Source: Acidimicrobiales bacterium (GTDB taxonomy: Bacteria > Actinomycetota > Acidimicrobiia > Acidimicrobiales > JAKAVM01). From it: a stretch of DNA of 11,740 nt. Made by a program: the position numbers and the translations under genes. The stretch spans positions 1-11,740 of the forward strand of contig DAIDIS010000165.1 in the NCBI GenBank assembly GCA_027451785.1. Reading direction: 5' to 3'. How positions within the stretch are numbered: the first letter of the stretch is position 1; the number at the start of each line of letters is the position of its first letter. The notes under the pieces were generated by a model. That model worked only from the letters and a program-made list of their open reading frames with translations. It had not been told where the DNA came from and made no database searches. Below are positions 1 to 6,445 of the stretch, in pieces.

Positions 1-674
1 GGTTCGGCTACACCTACAACGGCATCCAGCCAATTCAGACCTACGACCTGGTGTTGGGCAATCAGTATGGCGGACACGAAATCCAGAACGGAACCATCAG
101 CTACGACGCTAATGGCAATCAACAGTCATTCGATAGCGGAATGTTCGCCAACGGATATAACGCAAAGAACCAGACCACCTCAGGGGCACAGTCGTATAAC
201 CAGAACGAAAACACGCTTCCTGGCTACACAGGCACTCAGACCACGGCGAGTGCCAACCTGACCTACAAGGGTTCTGGTCAGTCATCATCAGCGGTGCTTA
301 CAGACGGCAACAACACCTTCGTCCAAGGACCTGACGGCATCGACGCAATCGTCAGCGGCTCACAGACCACCTACCTCATCCACAATGCGGCCGGTGCGAT
401 CATCGGAGAAGAGACACCAGGAAACTCAACCGCAACGAGCTGGTACTTCATCAAAGATGGACAAGGCTCGGTTATGTACGTGATGACCGCTATGACCGGC
501 GCTAACTATACGGCTGCTACCAACACCTATGGAGTATTCGGAAGCCCGTGTGCCACCTCCAGCTACAGCGTGCCCAACGAATTCTGCTACCAGGGTGCCT
601 ACTACGACTCCCAAACAGAGCTCTACGACATGGGTGGTCAGTGGTATAACCCGCTGACGTTCCTGTATACACAG

Positions 675-682
675 CCGGGGAG
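675..682. repeat. 8-bp target site duplication, left copy
   Basis: CCGGGGAG lies directly outside the left terminal inverted repeat and is repeated exactly at 2206-2213 outside the right one. Eight bases is the duplication length characteristic of IS66-family insertion. Confidence 0.95.
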
Positions 683-696
683 GTACTTGTTTAGCG
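683..696 (+). repeat. IS66 left terminal inverted repeat
   Basis: GTACTTGTTTAGCG is the exact reverse complement of 2192-2205. IS66 ends typically begin GTAA; the GTAC here is a small variation on that pattern. Confidence 0.93.
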
Positions 697-780
697 GGTC
701 CCACACCTGACTCTCCGGGGCGCGTATCGTTTTAGATCTTTCCTGACAACCTCCCTTCCGACCCGGCGCTTCACTCCTAC

Positions 781-2145
781 TTGGGAGAGCTGGTAGCCGA
801 GATCTCCAAGCTTCGTGAGGCAGTCGAGTCCCTTTCTGAACGGCTTGTAGAACGAGACGCCCGGATTGCTGAGCTGGAGGCCTTGTTGGGAGAGTCCCGC
901 AGGTCGTCCAAGCGCCAGGCCGCCCCGTTCTCCAAGGGGGAGCCGAAGGCCGAACCCAAGACCCCTGGTCGCAAGCCCGGTTCCGGCCATGGCAGGCACG
1001 GACATAGGTTTGCCCCGGTAGGCCCAATCGACAGGGAGGTTGAGGTAAGGCTTGCCGGGTGTTGCCCCGACTGTGGTGGGGAGCTTCAACTTTGCCGGAC
1101 GGCAGACCAATTCCAGGTTGACCTTCACGTGATGACGCCCGTGACCACCCGCTTCAACATCGAGATAGGAAAGTGCGTCTCTTGCAATAGGCGAGTCCAG
1201 GCCCACCACCCAGACCAGACCTCATCTGCCCTTGGTGCGGCGTCGTCTCACGTAGGGCCTTGCGCCAAGGCGTTTGCGATTTGGCTCCATTACTCACTGG
1301 GGCTCTCGTTTGCGAAGTCGAAGGCTGTTTTGTCCCGCCTGGGGGTTGACGTCACTTCCGGGGCCATATCCCAGGCAGCGGGCTCCATCGGCGACTCTCT
1401 TGAGGAAAGTTTCGAAGAGATCGTCTCGAAGCTGAACAGCTCCAGGGCGATCACAGCCGACGAGACCGGTTGGAAGGTGGGAGGACGTGGTGCTTGGCTG
1501 TGGGACGCAGCGACAAAAGACGCAACCGCATACTGGGTGGCAGACGGCAGGGGCTTTTCCGAAGCCACTCAAGTGATCAACCCCGACTATTCAGGAACCC
1601 TGGTCAGAGACGGTTGGGCTGTCTACAAGAACTTCGAGAATGCCACACACCAGACGTGCATTGCCCACCTGTTGCGCCGATGCAACGAGCTGGAAAAAGA
1701 CCTTCCTTCATGGGCTGTGGGAGCACCAAGACAGGCCAAGGCGATCTTGAAACAGGCCCTGGCCGCACGCAGGCTTCCCAAGGCCGGCCGGCTTGCGGCC
1801 ATAGAGGACCTGTCCGAGAGAATTGAGCTCCTCCACGAAGACGCCTGGGCACATCCGGAATGCAGAAAGCTCGTCAACCACCTCTACAACGAGAGACATG
1901 CCCTCTTCACCTTCCTTCAAAAGCCAAGCGTGGATGCCACCAACTACAAAGCAGAACAGGCAATACGACCGGCAGTCGTGAACCGCAAGGTATGGGGAGG
2001 AAACAGGACCTGGAAGGGGGCCAAGACCCAGGGCAGGATCATGAGTGTTGTGCGAACAGCAACACAAAGAGGTATTGACCCCGTCGACTATCTCGTGCGG
2101 CTGGCTCGCTCGCCGGACCCGGCAACCGTCTCGCTGTTCGCTTAG
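781..2145 (+). CDS. tnpC: IS66-family transposase (TnpC, DDE type)
   Basis: The 454-residue product catalyses cut-and-strand-transfer of the IS. An N-terminal leucine-rich coiled coil (about residues 1-45) is followed by a basic linker. A zf-IS66-like zinc ribbon has C95/C98 (CPDCGG) and C132/C135 (CVSCNR). The catalytic core shows D227 in ADETGW, D277 in VRDGWAVYKNF and E392 in AEQAIRP, with the IS66 signature NRKVWGGNRTWKGA just after the glutamate. Length is a little short of classical TnpC but usual for transposase-only elements. TTG 781 is the first canonical start, because an in-frame TAG sits at 733-735. Residues encoded at 745-780 (DNLPSDPALHSYL) nevertheless resemble the normal N-terminus of the family, so the true start may be upstream and non-canonical, or may have been lost. 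Confidence 0.92.
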   Translation: MGELVAEISKLREAVESLSERLVERDARIAELEALLGESRRSSKRQAAPFSKGEPKAEPKTPGRKPGSGHGRHGHRFAPVGPIDREVEVRLAGCCPDCGGELQLCRTADQFQVDLHVMTPVTTRFNIEIGKCVSCNRRVQAHHPDQTSSALGAASSHVGPCAKAFAIWLHYSLGLSFAKSKAVLSRLGVDVTSGAISQAAGSIGDSLEESFEEIVSKLNSSRAITADETGWKVGGRGAWLWDAATKDATAYWVADGRGFSEATQVINPDYSGTLVRDGWAVYKNFENATHQTCIAHLLRRCNELEKDLPSWAVGAPRQAKAILKQALAARRLPKAGRLAAIEDLSERIELLHEDAWAHPECRKLVNHLYNERHALFTFLQKPSVDATNYKAEQAIRPAVVNRKVWGGNRTWKGAKTQGRIMSVVRTATQRGIDPVDYLVRLARSPDPATVSLFA

Positions 2146-2191
2146 AGAATCCCCAAAGTCCTGCCGACCGGCGGGGAGGGCTGTGGTGATG

Positions 2192-2205
2192 CGCTAAACA
2201 AGTAC
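2192..2205 (-). repeat. IS66 right terminal inverted repeat
   Basis: CGCTAAACAAGTAC is the perfect reverse complement of the left end at 683-696 and directly abuts the second copy of the target duplication. Confidence 0.93.
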
Positions 2206-2213
2206 CCGGGGAG
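2206..2213. repeat. 8-bp target site duplication, right copy
   Basis: CCGGGGAG is identical to 675-682. Deleting one copy together with the IS restores an uninterrupted RHS frame reading QPG-SSGYVFDGGNPYG. Confidence 0.95.
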
Positions 2214-2790
2214 CAGCGGATATGTGTTCGACGGGGGGAATCCGTATGGCGACCTGCAGGGAAATGCTGTTTGGAGTGCGCCGCCACCGCCGATTGTTCA
2301 CAATCCGCCGAGCCCGGCGGTGAGTTCCGGGGGATCTGCCGGTGGGTCAAGTGGCGATTCCTCTGGCGGAATACTTCCCAACATTATTTCGGGAAATGTT
2401 AAGTTCGGAGTCCCTGACCCTGCCGGTTGCCTGGTAAGAATTGACTATGCCCATATTGCCGATTCCGTTCCGGAGAAAAACGGATTTGGCGCTGTCAAGG
2501 TTAACGCGTACATGGATTGCCAGGAGCCGGTTGAGGCGGTAATTATGACAGTGTCGCTCTGGAAAACTGGGATGTTCTGGGACGATATACAAAGGACCAC
2601 CACTAATGGCACCATGTGGACTCAGGATTGGGAAAATGAGAATACCTGGGTTCGATGCACGAACCACAAGGGCACCACGTATTACGGTAGGGTGTCGGTT
2701 CTCCTTGAGGAAGTCGTCAATGGGCAAAGTGAACTCTACGGAACATCCGGACAAGGTGCGCTCAATTATATAAATAACTGTGGCACTTAG
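2206..2790 (+). pseudogene. RHS protein C-terminal fragment (linker plus variable tip domain)
   Basis: This is the distal half of the RHS gene cut by the IS, in the frame that continues from 682. It encodes 194 residues. First comes the end of the core (SSGYVFDGGNPYGDLQGNA), then a Pro/Gly/Ser linker (PPPP, then GGSAGGSSGDSSGG), then a domain of about 140 residues rich in aromatics and beta-branched residues. That domain has four cysteines (in AGCLV, MDCQE, VRCTN, NNCGT) that could form two disulfides. The layout suggests a secreted beta-sandwich-like domain; I see no catalytic motif of a known RHS toxin. GTG 2224 is the first usable internal start, but no good ribosome binding site precedes it, so independent translation is doubtful. 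The coding ends in tandem stops TAG TAG. Confidence 0.7.
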
Positions 2791-2924
2791 TAGATTCAAG
2801 TCGATAATGCGCTCGCAATGAAAAGCATCTGATGCATCCGGAAGTAATTTTGGTTGGGGTAGCAGGACGAAGGGCAGTAAGAAAATGGCCTTCGCTTAGG
2901 ATTGCCGCCATTGCGGAAGATTGA

Positions 2925-3992
2925 TTGGACTTTGGAGGACTATTGCACAACGATAATCGGCTTGCTGAGGTTTTAGAGTCTCCCTTATACAAACTGGCTT
3001 TGCTCGCTCTGGTTGATCTATTCTCCGTACACAAATTGGCATTTCTAATTGGCCAGCAAGGAATTGGTCAATCAGAAAGAAATCAACAATGGACTAATAC
3101 GATCGTTAGTCTGAGAAATAAGCTTCAACAGATGGATTGGCTCAGGAGATGCACATCCGAGGGGGGGCATCTGTATATTTTGCAATCGATGGCTAAAATT
3201 AGCCGACAATACTACTTTGATGAGGACCTTATTATCTTGTCTAAACAACTGGATGAGCTAAGTGATGTCGTTGCAACGGTGGCTTCCGCTATCATTGCTC
3301 TTCCAACGACTGAATATTGGTGGCAGCCAGTCGATTGCGCTCGGCAGGTATTTGTTGACTGGCAGTCGCCTGAACCGGAAAATTATTCCGGAAGTGGGGG
3401 CGGGGCTATACAGATGATGCCGAGTTCTAAAGTTGAGCCAATACTTGAGGAAGGCAGAGGTCAGGCGTATCTACCGGGGTCATGGTGGTCGGTGCCTGAT
3501 TGGGCTACGACATCTTGGACAGTCAGACAGCTCGCCGACTTTCCGTCGTTGGCATTGGTTAAATTTGCTGATACTCTATTTCCTCTTGAGAACACTCAGG
3601 CAGCTATTCGACTCTATTCGGTAAAGCCCGGAGCACGAGTCTTGGAAATTTGTTCGTTGGATGATTGGGGACAAATGGTTGAACATTGGCCCACGGACGT
3701 ATCTGATTCTCATGGCGCAATGTGGAAACGATGGTTCGACGTCGATGGTCCCTGGTTTGTGCCTAATTGGAATAGCATTCGAGAAAGCTACGACGGTGTT
3801 CACGTTACAGTGGGAGCAATCGTTCGGTCCGGCGGGCTGGTACGCCCTCTTCGACGGGGACATACGTGTCTAATTGGATGGGTGCCTGACGCGACCCTGT
3901 GGCTGACTGATCAGCTTATTGGCGGTGAGGCGGTGGCTGTTATCGATTGGGATGGCCACGAGGCCAGAGAGGTCCCTGAAGGCGTCCTGTAG
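2925..3992 (+). CDS. Hypothetical protein, Trp-rich, possible partner of the RHS tip
   Basis: I do not recognise this 355-residue protein by name. The N-terminal half (about 1-130) looks helical (LYKLALLALVDLF; LRNKLQQMDWL). The C-terminal half is tryptophan-rich, with WWQP (132-135), SWWSVPDW (187-193), a DDWGQMVEHWP stretch near 246-256, WFVPNW (277-282), DGVHVTV (290-296) and GWVPDATLWLTD (318-329). The spacing recalls uncharacterised actinobacterial proteins with a PDW...DGVH...GW-DPD-WL pattern, but that is memory, not a search. No signal peptide is seen. TTG 2925 directly follows an in-frame TGA and has GGAAG five bases upstream; TTG 2943 (GGAGGA three bases upstream) is an alternative. 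It lies 134 bp behind the RHS tip and shares its lower GC, so an immunity or accessory role is conceivable but unproven. Confidence 0.65.
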   Translation: MDFGGLLHNDNRLAEVLESPLYKLALLALVDLFSVHKLAFLIGQQGIGQSERNQQWTNTIVSLRNKLQQMDWLRRCTSEGGHLYILQSMAKISRQYYFDEDLIILSKQLDELSDVVATVASAIIALPTTEYWWQPVDCARQVFVDWQSPEPENYSGSGGGAIQMMPSSKVEPILEEGRGQAYLPGSWWSVPDWATTSWTVRQLADFPSLALVKFADTLFPLENTQAAIRLYSVKPGARVLEICSLDDWGQMVEHWPTDVSDSHGAMWKRWFDVDGPWFVPNWNSIRESYDGVHVTVGAIVRSGGLVRPLRRGHTCLIGWVPDATLWLTDQLIGGEAVAVIDWDGHEAREVPEGVL

Positions 3993-4001
3993 ATTAGCCG
4001 T

Positions 4002-4018
4002 GACGAATTTGATTCGTC
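4002..4018 (+). terminator. Candidate terminator hairpin after the 355-aa ORF
   Basis: GACGAAT-TTG-ATTCGTC forms a perfect 7-bp stem with a 3-nt loop, starting ten bases after the stop codon and followed by only three T residues. The position fits a terminator; the short T tract makes it weak. Confidence 0.4.
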
Positions 4019-4151
4019 TTTGAGTCCAATGTTTGCTGGCTCTTCGCAAGGCAGTGGGGACGGGTGACTGACAGCTTAGAAGCCTGGACGTTGGCAAGCC
4101 AGGCGGCTCCCCCGCATAGTGGAGTACTTGTGAGAGTATAGAAAATCCGAC

Positions 4152-4169
4152 CCCTCCCAGGTGGGAGGG
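4152..4169. repeat. 7-bp perfect GC-rich hairpin
   Basis: CCCTCCC-AGGT-GGGAGGG. Read on the minus strand it is followed within about seven bases by ATTTTC, so it could be a weak minus-strand terminator; no gene on that strand needs one. Confidence 0.45.
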
Positions 4170-4334
4170 TAGTTTCCAAGGCTCTGATCGCACGGTCGGA
4201 CAATCGGCATTCAGCTGGCGTTCGGGATAGCCAAGAAGGCAAGCGGCCACATCGTGGCCGTGCGCCAGGAACAACTGATCTCATTGCCTACCTGGTAGTT
4301 CAGGTCTTCTCTCGGACTGCATAGTCCAAGGTCA

Positions 4335-4385
4335 TTCTTTACGGCGACAGTGCAGGCGGAGACGGAACTGTCGCCGTAGGAAGAA
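4335..4385. repeat. Long inverted repeat / hairpin (12 bp perfect, 17 bp with bulge)
   Basis: TACGGCGACAGT at 4340-4351 pairs perfectly with ACTGTCGCCGTA at 4367-4378 around a 15-nt loop. The stem extends by TTCTT (4335-4339) with AAGAA (4381-4385) across a 2-nt GG bulge. No T tract follows on either strand, so a simple terminator is less likely than a protein-binding or origin structure. It is the strongest inverted repeat in the spacer before the transfer/replication operon. Confidence 0.6.
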
Positions 4386-4415
4386 AGTGATCATTGGCTC
4401 TTGGCATGATCCAAG

Positions 4416-4456
4416 CTGAAGCTCATGCACATACCTGGACCGGCACAGAGCTTCAG
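4416..4456. repeat. 9-bp inverted repeat
   Basis: CTGAAGCTC (4416-4424) and GAGCTTCAG (4448-4456) are perfect complements around a 23-nt spacer. It lies 30 bp right of the 4335-4385 hairpin and belongs to the same cluster. Confidence 0.5.
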
Positions 4457-4674
4457 TCTGTAGCTGGATAAACGTGCGACATGGGAGCTGGTTGTGCTCC
4501 TTGGGTCACACCGCTTCGCAAAGATGGCATGACGAAATTGGGCGCACCGGACGCTTCAGGCGCCTTCCGAAACCACCCCCCTGACCTGGGCCGTGTCGCA
4601 GATTGGCTGTCTCAAAACCCAATTAATAAGGCGGAGGTGGAAATTCCCCTCCTCTTTACGAAAGGGAAAGCAAC

Positions 4675-4992
4675 ATGCGACTGACAGTAGACACGACAGC
4701 AACCAACTTTATAACAGCCGGTCCGGCCGAGCCTTCGGTTGACTTCGAATCCAAGCAACAACGCTTGGACGAGAACGGGCACCCCATCTTCACCGTGCAC
4801 CTGTTTGCAGTGGGATCGGGAACCAGGGACGTGATCTCGGTGAAGGTGAGCGGCGAGCCGAAAGGCATTGGCCAGTTCACCCAAGTCAAGCTCACCGACC
4901 TGGTGGCAACGACTTGGCAGATGGGAGACCGCTTCGGCGTGTCCTTCAAGGCCTCGAAGGTCGATCCGATCGCCACACCCAAGGTGGCCTAG
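4675..4992 (+). CDS. Small conserved AICE-type protein, first gene of transfer operon
   Basis: The 105-residue product is soluble, without signal peptide or membrane segment, and probably beta-rich. The sequence runs DFESKQQRLDENGHPIF, then ISVKVSGEPKGIG, QVKLTDLVATTW and GDRFGVSFKASKV. Proteins of this size and pattern recur directly upstream of spd/traB genes in actinomycete integrative elements and plasmids (recalled family resemblance, not searched). Their role is not established; a single-stranded-DNA-binding or OB-like fold is a guess from the strand pattern. ATG 4675 has AAAGGGA seven bases upstream. The TAG at 4990-4992 is immediately followed by the ATG of the next gene, implying translational coupling. 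Confidence 0.75.
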   Translation: MRLTVDTTATNFITAGPAEPSVDFESKQQRLDENGHPIFTVHLFAVGSGTRDVISVKVSGEPKGIGQFTQVKLTDLVATTWQMGDRFGVSFKASKVDPIATPKVA

Positions 4993-5136
4993 ATGGGAAA
5001 GTTCGTGGCCAGCGCAATAGGAGCGCTACTCATCTTGACGGTGCTGTCCGAGCTGGCCTCGGACTTGCCCTTAGCCCTTGCTTCAGCAACTGCCGCCGCC
5101 TATGGCGCTCACTACTACAGGAGGCACATTGACTGA
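4993..5136 (+). CDS. 47-aa membrane protein, Spd-like position
   Basis: This short ORF begins at an ATG directly abutting the previous stop, with AAGGTGG five bases upstream inside the preceding gene. It encodes a peptide with two hydrophobic stretches, about residues 4-19 (FVASAIGALLILTVLS) and 24-39 (SDLPLALASATAAAYG), joined by a short acidic turn and ended by a basic tail (HYYRRHID). It therefore looks like a two-helix inner-membrane hairpin. Small membrane proteins in this position in AICEs and actinomycete plasmids are often Spd proteins involved in intramycelial spreading; here that is inferred from context and topology only. Its end overlaps the translocase start by eight bases. Confidence 0.65.
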   Translation: MGKFVASAIGALLILTVLSELASDLPLALASATAAAYGAHYYRRHID

Positions 5137-6445
5137 GCTTAGGCACTCAAACATGAAGAACCCGAGTCTCCAGCTGGCACTTGTCAGCTGGGGATGGGGG
5201 GTGGATATGTTGGTCGGCTTCTGGTTCATCATCGCCTACCAAGTCCTCGTCCACGCATTCACGGCAAACGGAGCCAGGGCAATCGTCATTTGCGCAGCGG
5301 GGCTGGTAGTTGTCTTCAAGGACCAGCTCATCAAACGATATGGCAAGCCCAGCCAGTTCCTGCACCTGTGGTCGAGAAGGAAGGCCTGGAACAGGGCAGC
5401 GGTTGTCTGCGGCCTGGTGGGGCCGTTCGGTTGGAAGCCCAAGCTCTTGAAAACCATACCGACCGTCTTCGGCGAGAACCTGGTCGTCCAACTTCCAGGA
5501 GGCAACCACCCCGGAGAGCTGGAGGAGTTGGTGGACGCGCTGGCCTCGATGTTCCAGGCCAGGGAGGTTCGTGTTGTCCGGGACCCGAGCAATGCGTCTT
5601 TGGCCCACATCTCGATAGTCAAGCGTGACCCCCTGAAAGAAGGAGTGTTCGCCTGGCCGTTCATGGAAAGACAACGCTGCTCGCTCTGGGACCCCATATC
5701 TCTCGGCATGGACGAGACAGGCAGGGCAGCCTCCATTTCGCTTCCCGAACGCAACGTCCTTATCGGTGGCGAGCCCGGTGCCGGAAAGTCGGTGCTGTTA
5801 TCCATCCTCGTCGCAACCGCCGCACTCGACCCGGAAGTGAAGCTCACCTTGATGGACGGAAAGCTGGTCGAGCTTGCAGCTTGGAGAGGGTGCGCTGATC
5901 GATGTGTTGGCCCTGAAGCATCCGAGGCAATCGAAGTGCTGGGTGAGCTGCGCAAGGAGATGAACCACAGATATGAGCGACTCCTGGAACTCAAGAAGCG
6001 GAAGGTGGAGCGCGGAGACGGGCTGTCTTTTCACGTGGTTGTCGTCGACGAGCTCGCCTTCTATCTCGGCACCTCCGATCGCAAGATGAAGACGGAGATG
6101 ACGGAGCTCCTCCGGGACCTTGTCGCCAGAGGCAGGGCTGCCGGGATTATCGTCTTGGCCGCAACACAGAAGCCGAGTGCCGACGTCATACCCACCCAGA
6201 TAAGGGACCTCTTCAGCTTCAAGGTTGCGATGCGGTGTGCAACACCTCAAGCCTCCGACACGGTCCTGGGCCAAGGCTGGGCAGCAGAAGGGTACTCGGC
6301 TGCGACCATCGACCCGGTGGCCCGAGGAGTCGGCTTCCTATTGGCCGAGGGCGGAGTTCCTGTCAGGTTCCGGTCTTGTCACCTGACGGACGAGCACATC
6401 GACGCCATTGCCGCAAGGGCACAGGCAATCAGGGGGAGGACATGA
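5129..6445 (+). CDS. FtsK/SpoIIIE-family DNA translocase (TraB-like AICE transfer protein)
   Basis: The 438-residue ATPase is expected to form a membrane-anchored hexamer that pumps double-stranded element DNA into a recipient cell. Two N-terminal hydrophobic segments (about 13-37, including VDMLVGFWFIIAYQVLV; and 45-58, ARAIVICAAGLVVV) anchor it. Walker A is GGEPGAGKS (214-222, K220). Walker B is VVVVDEL with D307/E308, followed by the FtsK-type ATQKPSADVIPTQIRD and FKVAMRC stretches. Length fits AICE TraB-like proteins rather than chromosomal FtsK. TTG 5129 is chosen because GGAGG lies four bases upstream and it overlaps the preceding stop; ATG 5153 is an alternative, and the frame stays open upstream to 5078. 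The stop overlaps the repSA start (ATGA). Confidence 0.9.
   Translation: MTELRHSNMKNPSLQLALVSWGWGVDMLVGFWFIIAYQVLVHAFTANGARAIVICAAGLVVVFKDQLIKRYGKPSQFLHLWSRRKAWNRAAVVCGLVGPFGWKPKLLKTIPTVFGENLVVQLPGGNHPGELEELVDALASMFQAREVRVVRDPSNASLAHISIVKRDPLKEGVFAWPFMERQRCSLWDPISLGMDETGRAASISLPERNVLIGGEPGAGKSVLLSILVATAALDPEVKLTLMDGKLVELAAWRGCADRCVGPEASEAIEVLGELRKEMNHRYERLLELKKRKVERGDGLSFHVVVVDELAFYLGTSDRKMKTEMTELLRDLVARGRAAGIIVLAATQKPSADVIPTQIRDLFSFKVAMRCATPQASDTVLGQGWAAEGYSAATIDPVARGVGFLLAEGGVPVRFRSCHLTDEHIDAIAARAQAIRGRT

Larger units (their letters stand above)
3..710 (+). pseudogene. RHS/YD-repeat protein, 5' fragment interrupted by IS66 element
   Basis: The frame is open from the left window edge, so the real start lies upstream. 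It encodes a tyrosine/glycine/asparagine-rich sequence with YD-repeat signatures (FGYTYNG, SYDANGNQQ). Near its end is a degenerate RHS core closing motif, YYDSQTELYDMGGQWYNPLT, corresponding to the usual YYDxxTGLYYxRARYYDPxxGRF of RHS repeat-associated cores. RHS proteins are large secreted or surface proteins whose repeats form a shell and whose variable C-terminal tip is often an effector. Genuine RHS sequence stops at 682; the last nine codons (RYLFSGSHT) and the TGA at 708-710 come from the inserted IS. The frame resumes exactly at 2206. The RHS assignment is good; the full protein's role cannot be judged because the N-terminus is missing. It is probably non-functional as a full-length protein. 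Confidence 0.8.
683..2205 (+). mobile_element. IS66-family insertion sequence (1523 bp, transposase-only type)
   Basis: The element is bounded by perfect 14-bp inverted repeats (GTACTTGTTTAGCG at the left, CGCTAAACAAGTAC at the right), with further imperfect similarity inward, and by an 8-bp direct duplication. It carries one long ORF with IS66 TnpC features and has no room for the tnpA and tnpB accessory genes of classical IS66 elements. That makes it resemble the ISBst12-like subgroup of the family, which carries only the transposase. Both ends, both duplications and the DDE residues are intact, so the copy looks recent and possibly active. It sits inside an RHS gene, at the boundary between the core and the variable tip. 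Confidence 0.95.
3993..4674. other. Gene-free spacer with inverted-repeat cluster, probable left edge of the integrative element
   Basis: No convincing coding sequence is visible on either strand across these 682 bases; the short open frames lack recognisable domains and good start sites. Inverted repeats accumulate from 4082 to 4456 (listed separately where strong): GCCTGG/CCAGGC at 4082/4099, CGGCCAC-ATC-GTGGCCG at 4244-4260, GGACT-GCAT-AGTCC at 4314-4327 and GATCAT/ATGATC at 4389/4406. A bulged hairpin at 4633-4652 (GGAGG-T-GGA / TCC-CCTCC) lies just before the ribosome binding site of the 105-aa gene. By position the region should contain the operon promoter and could hold attL, a replication origin or the clt transfer locus of the element. 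No tRNA gene or tRNA 3' fragment could be identified. Confidence 0.5.

Noticed and set aside
3870..4284. Two minus-strand frames across the end of the 355-aa gene and the spacer
   Set aside because: They overlap the better-supported + strand ORF or lack starts and domains; composition is arginine/proline shadow-like.
4285..4330. tRNA-like look (TGGTAGTTCAGGT followed by a small hairpin with GCA)
   Set aside because: The arms do not pair as a cloverleaf: there is no acceptor stem, the anticodon loop would have the wrong size, and no TTCGA arm is present.
4603..4629. Possible promoter TTGGCT ... TAATAA before the operon
   Set aside because: Spacing of 15 bp and a poor -10 match; not strong enough to list as a feature.
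4481..4684. 67-codon + strand frame before the 105-aa gene
   Set aside because: No ribosome site, no recognisable domain, and it runs through the leader hairpin and into the next start.
6235..6441. Upstream extension of the repSA frame
   Set aside because: It lies wholly inside the FtsK/TraB gene and has shadow composition; ATG 6442 has a strong ribosome site and the usual ATGA overlap.
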